Shown here: positions 1 to 6,673 of the stretch, piece after piece
How the letters are laid out: each line of letters opens with the position of its first letter
How positions within the stretch are numbered: the stretch's first letter is position 1
NCBI RefSeq assembly: GCF_947503875.1
Contig: NZ_CANNFH010000001.1
Span: forward strand, 372,001 to 436,000
DNA length: 64,000 nt
Direction of reading: 5' to 3'
Source of the DNA: an uncultured Polaribacter sp.
GTDB lineage: Bacteria; Bacteroidota; Bacteroidia; Flavobacteriales; Flavobacteriaceae
Notes under the pieces: generated by a model
What the model was told of the DNA's origin: nothing
Database searches by the model: none
Seen by the model: the letters and a program-made list of their open reading frames with translations, nothing else
Translations under genes and position numbers: made by a program

Positions 1-124
1 TGAGCCACATTTGCATTTTGTGTTATATGCATCTTCAAAAGAAGGATTAGTTTCTGTGCCTTTTATTTTAAATAGTGTACCATCACAAGAATATAAAAAA
101 GGAAACTACGCTAAAAATAAGTAA
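1..124 (+). CDS. M23-family peptidase, C-terminal fragment
   Basis: An open frame enters from the left edge (first full codon at base 2) and stops at 122-124, leaving about 40 residues. The fragment begins Glu-Pro-His-Leu-His-Phe, which matches the last catalytic HxH motif of M23 (lysostaphin/LytM-type) zinc endopeptidases, followed by the usual beta-strand and a basic tail. M23 enzymes cut peptidoglycan cross-bridges in the periplasm. The N-terminus and other zinc ligands lie outside the window, so activity cannot be judged. The family assignment rests on one short motif. Confidence 0.7.
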   Translation, partial: EPHLHFVLYASSKEGLVSVPFILNSVPSQEYKKGNYAKNK

Positions 125-185
125 AACACTCTTTTAGTTCATATAGAGGTTGCTGATGCATTTATAGTATAAACCAATCATTTTC

Positions 186-218
186 TTTAGTACGGTAAAA
201 GTAATACTATTATATTTG
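186..218 (+). promoter_or_regulatory. Bacteroidota-type promoter (TAnnTTTG -7 box)
   Basis: TATATTTG at 211-218 fits the flavobacterial -7 consensus TAnnTTTG, with TTTA at 186-189 as a weak -33 element at suitable spacing. It lies 18 bases before the ATG at 237 and argues against an upstream TTG start at 216, which falls inside the box. Confidence 0.55.
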
Positions 219-236
219 AATATAAAACTTTTAGTT

Positions 237-806
237 ATGAGAAGTGTATTAATTTTATCAGCGCTTTTAATTGTTAATTTATCTTTTGCGCAACATACAG
301 AGGTTCTTGTTAAAAACATTTCTGTATCTGGCATAGAACAAGGTCAATTTAAAACAAACGGAATACAAGATTTAAATAAAGAACTTTTTTTTATTCAAGA
401 TTTAAAACCAATAAACAACTCTGAGGGTAAATTTGCTTTTTATAAAGAAATTGACCAATCTTTTGTAAAAGAAAAGGAGAGTATAGTAAAAACAGATAAA
501 AAAATTATTCAACTTTTAACATCTAATAGTTTAGCGGTAGATGTGAATTTGGATCTAATACATAAAATTTTACTCCAAAAGTTTATAAAGAATGAGGTTT
601 TAAGCCAAGTTGTAAGTGATGATAACTATAACGCTTTTTATAAAACTTACGACTTAAAGGATAAGTTAAATATATTAATTTACAAAGGTGAATATACTGC
701 TGTAGAGTTAGGGAATAATATTTATCAGTCTATAAACAAATTATTTAAAACAGAAATAGATAAAACTTTAGACAGTAGTTTAAACCTTTTAACGTTCAAT
801 TTTTAG
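237..806 (+). CDS. secreted protein of unknown function
   Basis: A 189-residue protein beginning MRSVLILSALLIVNLSFAQ, a clear Sec signal peptide ending in the Phe-Ala-Gln cleavage pattern common in flavobacteria. The rest is Lys/Asp/Asn-rich with no motif I recognise. It looks mostly helical, with a repeated pattern of Leu/Ile spacing. I chose ATG 237 rather than the in-frame TTG at 216 because 216 sits in the -7 promoter box. A strong terminator follows at 849-880, so it is probably transcribed alone. It is likely periplasmic or outer-membrane associated; no function can be assigned. Confidence 0.75.
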   Translation: MRSVLILSALLIVNLSFAQHTEVLVKNISVSGIEQGQFKTNGIQDLNKELFFIQDLKPINNSEGKFAFYKEIDQSFVKEKESIVKTDKKIIQLLTSNSLAVDVNLDLIHKILLQKFIKNEVLSQVVSDDNYNAFYKTYDLKDKLNILIYKGEYTAVELGNNIYQSINKLFKTEIDKTLDSSLNLLTFNF

Positions 807-848
807 CATATTTTCTGAGTTGATTAGTTAAGTTTGTTTGTTATTTGG

Positions 849-880
849 AAAATTGACATTGGGTAACCAATGTCAATTTT
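849..880 (+). terminator. Rho-independent terminator after the 237-806 gene
   Basis: Perfect 14-bp inverted arms at 849-862 and 867-880 around a GTAA loop, running into a T-tract. Confidence 0.85.
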
Positions 881-976
881 TTATTTAGATAAAATAACAT
901 ACTAGTTATTATAAAACACTTTTAAGTTGTAAGATATACTTAAGGATACTTTATAGATTGTATTAGTTTTTATCTG

Positions 977-1597
977 TTACTCAAAACTTGTTTCGCCAAC
1001 ATTAGGGTTGTATATATAGTTGAAAGTATAATGTCTGCCATTTTCAGGATTTGAAGAATCGTTATTTTTGTAATAGTTTAAGATTTCCATTTTCGCATAA
1101 TGGCCATCATTTGTTTTAATAATTAAAATAACGCCAGCAATTGGGTTAATTACATTATTAATAAAATCGTAACTATACCAACCATTATTACTACCAATAG
1201 GCAATGCATAGCTATCTGTTGCATCTTGTTTAAATATTGCATTTTCTGGTACATCTATTACATTACTAAAAGTGTCATTTACTAAAAGAAGGCCTGCTTC
1301 TCCCGTTCGCTCAGGTTCATCGGCTATACCCACTTTACCACCTCCATTAACTAAAATAGTTAGACCTCTAAAGGCAATATCCCAGTTGTCATCTGTAACT
1401 TGCGTGCCCGTTTTAAAACTAAATTTTGAAAATTCTCCGGAAACAGCTCCTCTTCCTGTATTCCCTATTTGTGGCGCCGCAAAATTTTCTACTTTATTAG
1501 CAGTTACGGGTGTTAACATAGTTTCTTCACTCTCGTTACAAGAAGTTACTGTTAAGCTTAAAAAAGCTATTATTAAAATTGATTTTAGATTTCTCAT
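977..1597 (-). CDS. hmuY: HmuY-family haem-binding lipoprotein
   Basis: A 206-residue lipoprotein with a lipobox ending Val-Thr-Ser-Cys at about residue 20. It carries HmuY-family features: 'SGEFSKFSF', then 'WDIAFRG' with an Ile-Val-Asn-Gly strand, and 'ADEPERTGE'. HmuY proteins are surface or secreted haemophores that capture haem and hand it to the partner TonB receptor. The gene lies 39 bp downstream of the TonB receptor at 1637-3679 on the same strand, the usual receptor-HmuY order. The haem-ligand residues cannot be fixed from sequence alone because they vary between clades. The family call is firm; haem as ligand is inferred from the family. Confidence 0.85.
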   Translation of the reverse strand: MRNLKSILIIAFLSLTVTSCNESEETMLTPVTANKVENFAAPQIGNTGRGAVSGEFSKFSFKTGTQVTDDNWDIAFRGLTILVNGGGKVGIADEPERTGEAGLLLVNDTFSNVIDVPENAIFKQDATDSYALPIGSNNGWYSYDFINNVINPIAGVILIIKTNDGHYAKMEILNYYKNNDSSNPENGRHYTFNYIYNPNVGETSFE

Positions 1598-1636
1598 GAC
1601 TAATTAATTAAATTGATTATTATTATTCGTTTTTTA

Positions 1637-3679
1637 TTAAAAATTAAATTGTAATCGTGCATAAAAACTTCTCCCTAATAGCAATACAGCATCATTGTTA
1701 GGAAATAGAGATTGATTTTCTAAACCTTTTTCATTTAAAAGGTTATCAACACCTAATTGCATGTTCATCATTTCGAAAAATGTTTTTTCAAAAGCTATAT
1801 TTATCTGCGTGTTTCCAGCTACAAAAGCATCGTATTTGTCTATAATATTTTGGCTATTGTTAGTGTCGAACAAAGCGTATTTACTTCTATAAATAGCTCT
1901 AATATTTGCAGAAAAGTCATGTGTTAGATTATTGTAAAATAATTTTACATTTGCAGTATGTTTAGAGCGATTAGGCAAGCCAAAATAATCTGATTTCTCT
2001 AAAATTTCTGCTGATGCATTTGGTGATCTTCTAAAGAATACAGTGCCAGACTCAATTTTGTTAAGATCCTCATTATCTTTTGCTTCTAAATACTGGTAAC
2101 CTCCTAAAAATCGTAAGTTTTTAGAGATTTTATAATTAAAATCGGTTTCTATACCTTGCGTAAATACCCGATTTCTATTTTCATAATAAAACACATTAGT
2201 GCCAGTACCTATGCCTGGAAGACCACCAGGTAAAACCACTGTATTAATTAGATCGTTAATATTATTTCTAAAAAAATTCACATTTATTTTTAAACCGTCT
2301 GCAGGTTTAGCGTCAAAGCCAAAATTGTATCCAATAGAATTTTCTGGTTTTAAATCTCTAACTAGTAATTGAACATTAGGTTCATTGCCATACAACTCTT
2401 GTAAAGTATTTGTTCCTAAAACAAGGTAACCACCTGTAGCGTTATTAAAATTGAAAAATAATTGCCTAAAATCTGGTGCTTTAAAGCCATAACCAACAGA
2501 TGCTTTTGCAGATAACCAATCGTTTATGCGATAATTTGTAGATATTTTGGGGCTAAAAGCAGACTCGTATTTGTTATGGCTATCAAATCTTGCACCAATA
2601 ACAGTATTCATTTCTTCAAAAGGACTAAAGTCGTATTGTGCAAAAATATATTTTGCTTCAAACGTTTCTCTTTTGTCAAAAAAAGTTCTGTCTAATGCAT
2701 CAAAATTAATTCCTGTACCTAAATTTAGGGTGCTATTTTTAAATTTAGCTATTGCTCTAATTTCTGGTCTTATTAAGGTTTGATCAAATAGGGAAGGACT
2801 GCCATTAATTTGACTATTCGCAGTAAATCTTGTGTTGTAAAACGTATAATCTATTTCCCAAGTATCATTTATTTTATGATTTACTTCTATATTAGAATTC
2901 CAGTCTTTTTGGGTGTTAAATTCGCCTTGTTCTTCATAAAAATAGCGTTGTGAAACCAATAGTTTTAAGGCTTCAGAAAACGTATACGTTAATTGCAAAC
3001 TACTTGTATAGTTTTGATAAGCTTCTGTAGTTACAAAGGGAGTTTCTGGACTTAAATCGAAACCACCACTCGAATTTGAGTTGAAACCAGCAACAAACCC
3101 TAGCTTTTCTTTTCTGTAAACAAGATTGGTATTTAAATCCAATTCATCTCGTGCGCCTCCTCTAACAAAAGTTGCAAAATCTCCTTTTAAAGTATTTCTT
3201 TTAGGCTTTTCTGTGATGATATTAATAACGCCACCCAAAGCCTCTGAACCATATAAAGAAGATGAAGGGCCTTTAACAATTTCTATTTGTTTGATATTAT
3301 TTACAGTTATTCTGTTCAAATCTAAATTTCCAGAACTTCTGCCTACTAAGGGAACACCATCAATTAAAATCATGGTGTATTCTGCAGATAAACCTTGCAT
3401 TTGCACTCCAGTAAAACCACTTTGATCGGTTACAAAATTAACACCTGTTTGCTCTAATAAAATATTACTAAGCCTAGTAGACCCTGCTTGCTGAATTTGC
3501 TTTTTAGAGATTAGCGTAACTGGCATAGGTAAAGAAGACAATTGCCTAATTGTTCTTGTTGCTGTTATTATAACTTCATCTAATTTATTTATGGTTACAG
3601 AATCTTTGGTTTTTTTCTGACCGTAATTAGCGAAAGCTATCAATAAAAAAAAGATTTTTAAAAATCTATTTAGAAACAT
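1637..3679 (-). CDS. hmuR: TonB-dependent haem receptor (HmuR-like)
   Basis: A 680-residue outer-membrane receptor. It has a signal peptide (residues 1-20), then a TonB-box-like segment 'LDEVIITATR', a plug domain (about 45-165, 'ILIDGVPLVGR', 'IEIVKGPSSSLYG', 'GGVINIIT') and a beta-barrel ending in the aromatic C-terminal strand 'SFYARLQFNF'. Around residues 398-408 'YGFKAPDFRQLF' resembles the FRAP region of haem receptors, and 'DLKPENS' follows. It is first in a two-gene unit with the HmuY lipoprotein and diverges from the DUF6607-to-reductase operon. It lacks the carboxypeptidase-like N-domain seen in the receptor at 44949-47336. It probably imports haem; the exact substrate is inferred from the partner. 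Confidence 0.85.
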   Translation of the reverse strand: MFLNRFLKIFFLLIAFANYGQKKTKDSVTINKLDEVIITATRTIRQLSSLPMPVTLISKKQIQQAGSTRLSNILLEQTGVNFVTDQSGFTGVQMQGLSAEYTMILIDGVPLVGRSSGNLDLNRITVNNIKQIEIVKGPSSSLYGSEALGGVINIITEKPKRNTLKGDFATFVRGGARDELDLNTNLVYRKEKLGFVAGFNSNSSGGFDLSPETPFVTTEAYQNYTSSLQLTYTFSEALKLLVSQRYFYEEQGEFNTQKDWNSNIEVNHKINDTWEIDYTFYNTRFTANSQINGSPSLFDQTLIRPEIRAIAKFKNSTLNLGTGINFDALDRTFFDKRETFEAKYIFAQYDFSPFEEMNTVIGARFDSHNKYESAFSPKISTNYRINDWLSAKASVGYGFKAPDFRQLFFNFNNATGGYLVLGTNTLQELYGNEPNVQLLVRDLKPENSIGYNFGFDAKPADGLKINVNFFRNNINDLINTVVLPGGLPGIGTGTNVFYYENRNRVFTQGIETDFNYKISKNLRFLGGYQYLEAKDNEDLNKIESGTVFFRRSPNASAEILEKSDYFGLPNRSKHTANVKLFYNNLTHDFSANIRAIYRSKYALFDTNNSQNIIDKYDAFVAGNTQINIAFEKTFFEMMNMQLGVDNLLNEKGLENQSLFPNNDAVLLLGRSFYARLQFNF

Positions 3680-3695
3680 TCTTAATAATTTTTTG

Positions 3696-3703
3696 CAAAT
3701 ATA
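3696..3703 (-). promoter_or_regulatory. -7 box for the hmuR-hmuY unit
   Basis: The minus strand reads TATATTTG (TAnnTTTG). It ends 16 bases before the receptor start codon at 3679 and is adjacent to the palindrome at 3713-3731. Confidence 0.6.
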
Positions 3704-3712
3704 TAACCTATT

Positions 3713-3731
3713 TTTATTTATTCTAAATAAA
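3713..3731. promoter_or_regulatory. candidate Fur-type operator (8-3-8 palindrome)
   Basis: A perfect inverted repeat with arms TTTATTTA (3713-3720) and TAAATAAA (3724-3731) around TTC. The right half, ATTCTAAATAA, closely matches the half-site of known Fur boxes. It sits between divergent -7 boxes at 3696-3703 (minus) and 3737-3744 (plus), where a repressor would block both promoters. Binding is inferred from position and symmetry. Confidence 0.55.
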
Positions 3732-3736
3732 TTTTA

Positions 3737-3744
3737 TATTTTTG
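3737..3744 (+). promoter_or_regulatory. -7 box for the DUF6607-reductase operon
   Basis: TATTTTTG fits TAnnTTTG and lies 36 bases before the ATG at 3779. Confidence 0.6.
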
Positions 3745-3778
3745 CAGAAAATAATTTTAAACCAAAATAATTCATAAC

Positions 3779-4681
3779 ATGAAAAAATTAGTATTAGGAA
3801 GTTTGTTGTTTTTTGTTGCAGTTTCATTTAATGCTCAAAGTAAAAAGGCAAAAGACAAAAAGGCAATTAAAGAAATGTGTGGCTGTTTTGAAGTTACTTT
3901 TAATTTCGCAGAAACGTTTAATTACAGTAAAGACAGTACTTATAGACCGTCTAAAAATAAGGTAAGTAAAGGTTTAGAGTGGGCTGGTTTGGTTACAGAT
4001 AGTAACAATAAAATTTCAATACAGCATATTTTGCAAGTAGGTAACCCTGCAAAACCCATGATTGTTAAACATTGGAGACAAGATTGGATGTATGAAAACA
4101 CCGATTTTTATGTGTACAATGGCGACAATAATTGGACTTTTACCCAAAAAGATAAAAAGGATGTTAAAAAACAGTGGACACAAAAAGTGTATCAAGTAGA
4201 TGATAGTCCGCGTTATGAAGGTTCTGGCTCTTGGGTTCACGCAGATGGTAAGAGTTATTGGGAAAATACAACTACTGCACCTTTACCAAGAAGAGAATAC
4301 ACCAAAAGAAGCGATTATAACATTACCTTAAGAGGTAACAGACACGAAATTACAGATTTTGGTTGGGTGCACGATCAAGACAACAGTAAAATTATTAGAG
4401 AAGTTGGTAAAGAAGATGTAATTCTAGCCAATGAAAAAGGCTACAATACCTATAAAAAAGTTGCTGACAGTAGATGTAAGGCTGCACAAGATTGGTGGCT
4501 TGCGAACAATGACAAATGGCAAAAAGTAAGAAGTAAATGGGAAAATGTTTTTAACAGAAACACCAACTTAACTTTAGAAACTAAAGTAGAAAACAAACCA
4601 CTATACAAGCATTTATTCGCTGAAGAAGTTACCGAAGAAAAAGAAATGAATGCAATTATTGAAGCTTTTGTAAAAAAATAA
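3779..4681 (+). CDS. secreted DUF6607-type protein in haem/iron operon
   Basis: A 300-residue protein with a signal peptide (about 1-19, ending 'SFNAQ') and a conserved 'MCGCFEVTFNFAETF' block, which I recall as the start of DUF6607, a Bacteroidota/Proteobacteria family without known biochemistry. The body is Trp-, Tyr- and charge-rich, with many short strands ('GSGSWVHADGKSYWENTT'), suggesting a beta-sheet fold in the periplasm. It opens a four-gene rightward operon (gaps of 4, 10 and 10 bp) ending in a PepSY-type reductase, divergent from hmuR-hmuY. Its position suggests a role in haem or iron handling. The CxC pair (residues 34 and 36) could bind metal or form a disulfide. No function is established. 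Confidence 0.75.
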   Translation: MKKLVLGSLLFFVAVSFNAQSKKAKDKKAIKEMCGCFEVTFNFAETFNYSKDSTYRPSKNKVSKGLEWAGLVTDSNNKISIQHILQVGNPAKPMIVKHWRQDWMYENTDFYVYNGDNNWTFTQKDKKDVKKQWTQKVYQVDDSPRYEGSGSWVHADGKSYWENTTTAPLPRREYTKRSDYNITLRGNRHEITDFGWVHDQDNSKIIREVGKEDVILANEKGYNTYKKVADSRCKAAQDWWLANNDKWQKVRSKWENVFNRNTNLTLETKVENKPLYKHLFAEEVTEEKEMNAIIEAFVKK

Positions 4682-4685
4682 TTAG

Positions 4686-6158
4686 ATGAAGAAGTTAGTA
4701 TTTTTATGTACAATACTTTTAGGGCAAATGTTATTTTCTCAGGAAAATAACATTTTCCTTAAAAGAGATTTTTGGAAAACCAATCCAAGTATAAAAACCA
4801 TAAACAAAAAAATTGCTGAAGGGAATAATATTGCCGCTTTAAACAGCAATGCTTTTGATGGTACAATTTATGCAATATTAGAAAATGTAGACAATAAAAC
4901 AATTAAGTACTTGCTTTCTAAACCTGGTAATGAGGTTAACAAAAAAACACACGATGGAAGAACCTATATTTTCTGGGCAGGTTATAATGGCAATGTAGAC
5001 ATAATGAAATATGTTTATAATAAAGGCGCAAAAACAGATATAATAGATACAAACGGAAATACATTTCTGAATTTTGCAGCTACTACTGGCCAATTAAATA
5101 AAGAAGTTTACAACTATGCTTTTAAAATTGGTGCTGCTATTTCCAAAGAGAAAAATCACGATGGTGCAAATGCTTTGTTATTAATTGCGCCTTATGTAAA
5201 AGATTTTGAACTTATAGATTTGTTTATATCAAATGGGGCTTCTTTAAATGATAAAGATTCTAATGGAAATGGACTATTTGAATATGCTGCCAAAAGCGGA
5301 AATATTTCATTTTTAAAGACGTTGCTTGCAAAAAATGTTTCTATTGGTAAAAATGCAATGGTTTTTGCAAGTCAAGGTTTACGTAGACAAAAAAATACCT
5401 TGGCAACTTATAAGGCTTTAGAAAAATTAGGTGCTGCTGTAAATGTTGTAAATCACAGAGGTAGAAACCCTTTACACGCTATCGCATACAATAGTAAAGA
5501 TTTAGAAACTTATACTTATTTTATTAAAAAAGGAGTTTCTGCAGATTTACAAGACAAAGGTGGTGATTCGCCTTTTATGAATGCAGCAAATAGTAATACT
5601 TTAGAAGTAGTGCAGTTTTTACTAAAATATATTAAAGATATTAATGTAAAAGATGAAAACGGACGTTCTGCTTTAGCAATGGCTGTTAACAAAAATACAT
5701 TAAATGTAGTTGAGTTTTTATTGGCCAATAATGCAAACATAAACACGGTAGATAAAAAAGGAAATACGCTTTCTTACTATTTGATAAATAATTTTAAATC
5801 AAAAAATACAACCGCTTTTGAAGCAAAATTAAAATTGTTAGAAAAAAATGGTTTGGTTGTAAATAAACCTCAAAACGCAGGAAATACATTACTACACATT
5901 GCTGTAGAAAGAAATAATTTGGCTCTTTTAAAAAGATTGGCTAGTTTTAAAATAGATGTAAATGCCAAAAATAAACAAGGTTTAACTGCGTTACAAATTG
6001 CTGCTATGAAAGCTAATGACACTGCCATAATAAATTATTTATTAAGTATAGGTGCAGATAAAAATGTAAAAACAGATTTTGACGAAACTGTTTACGATTT
6101 AGCTTCTGAAAATGAATTGTTACAAAAACAAAACATTAATATTTCTTTTTTGAAATAA
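4686..6158 (+). CDS. exported ankyrin-repeat protein
   Basis: A 490-residue protein with an N-terminal signal peptide (MKKLVFLCTILLGQMLFSQ) followed by about a dozen ankyrin repeats from residue 55 to the end. Typical repeat cores seen are 'GNVDIMKYVYNKGAKTDI', 'DGRTYIFWAGYNG', 'NGRSALAMAVNKNTLNVVEF' and 'GLTALQIAAM'. Ankyrin repeats bind proteins, and the signal peptide places these in the periplasm or envelope, where ankyrin proteins are less common; known periplasmic examples are linked to catalase or metal stress in other phyla. It sits 4 bp after the DUF6607 gene and 10 bp before the DUF2271 gene, so it is co-transcribed with the haem/iron genes. It may be a scaffold for that system; the partner is unknown. 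Confidence 0.85.
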   Translation: MKKLVFLCTILLGQMLFSQENNIFLKRDFWKTNPSIKTINKKIAEGNNIAALNSNAFDGTIYAILENVDNKTIKYLLSKPGNEVNKKTHDGRTYIFWAGYNGNVDIMKYVYNKGAKTDIIDTNGNTFLNFAATTGQLNKEVYNYAFKIGAAISKEKNHDGANALLLIAPYVKDFELIDLFISNGASLNDKDSNGNGLFEYAAKSGNISFLKTLLAKNVSIGKNAMVFASQGLRRQKNTLATYKALEKLGAAVNVVNHRGRNPLHAIAYNSKDLETYTYFIKKGVSADLQDKGGDSPFMNAANSNTLEVVQFLLKYIKDINVKDENGRSALAMAVNKNTLNVVEFLLANNANINTVDKKGNTLSYYLINNFKSKNTTAFEAKLKLLEKNGLVVNKPQNAGNTLLHIAVERNNLALLKRLASFKIDVNAKNKQGLTALQIAAMKANDTAIINYLLSIGADKNVKTDFDETVYDLASENELLQKQNINISFLK

Positions 6159-6168
6159 AACATTTACA

Positions 6169-6663
6169 ATGAAAACAAAAAGATTAGTTTTAATAATTCC
6201 AGTTTTTTTACTGATGAAATTCGCATTATTCAGCTTTAAAAAATATGCAGAAAGCAGCCCTTACAAATGTATGATTCAGATGAAGAATTATACAGGCGAA
6301 GGTGCTTATATTGTGATTTCATTATTAAACCCAGAAGGTAAATATGAAGAAACTTTATATGTGCAAGGAGATGATGATGAATGGTATTTTGACATTACAG
6401 AATGGTGGAATTTTCAAGGAAAAAAACGAGCTGATATAGATGCAATAACTGGGGCAACTATTAGTGGCGGGCAACGTAATATTAGTGTAATTAATATACC
6501 AGATGACAAATTAGATAAAGGCTATAAAATTCGTTTTGAATCTGCAGTAGAAGATCAAGAATATTATAAAGACGATGTAGAATTTGAATTAACATCTACC
6601 AATGTAAAATCTAAAATAGAAGGAAAAGGGTTTATTCGTTATATAAGAATGATGCCAAAATAA
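6169..6663 (+). CDS. DUF2271 domain protein
   Basis: A 164-residue protein with an N-terminal hydrophobic anchor or signal (about residues 5-22) and a DUF2271 domain ('GEGAYIVISLLNPEGKYEETLYVQGDD', here only partly quoted as the 'YIVISLLNPEGKYEETL' core, then 'DITEWW' and 'DAITGATISGG'). DUF2271 proteins are periplasmic and commonly sit beside PepSY-type membrane reductases and iron genes, as here, where the next gene begins 10 bp on. The 'ITGATISG' segment resembles the 'D/TGAT' motif around flavinylated Ser/Thr sites in FMN-binding domains, but the resemblance is short and I do not claim flavinylation. Its role is probably accessory to the reductase. Confidence 0.75.
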   Translation: MKTKRLVLIIPVFLLMKFALFSFKKYAESSPYKCMIQMKNYTGEGAYIVISLLNPEGKYEETLYVQGDDDEWYFDITEWWNFQGKKRADIDAITGATISGGQRNISVINIPDDKLDKGYKIRFESAVEDQEYYKDDVEFELTSTNVKSKIEGKGFIRYIRMMPK

Positions 6664-6673
6664 AATAGTAAAT

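Noticed and set aside
6429..6480. FMN-attachment site in the DUF2271 protein
   Set aside because: The 'ITGATISG' segment resembles flavinylation motifs, but the surrounding FMN-binding domain is absent and the length is wrong.
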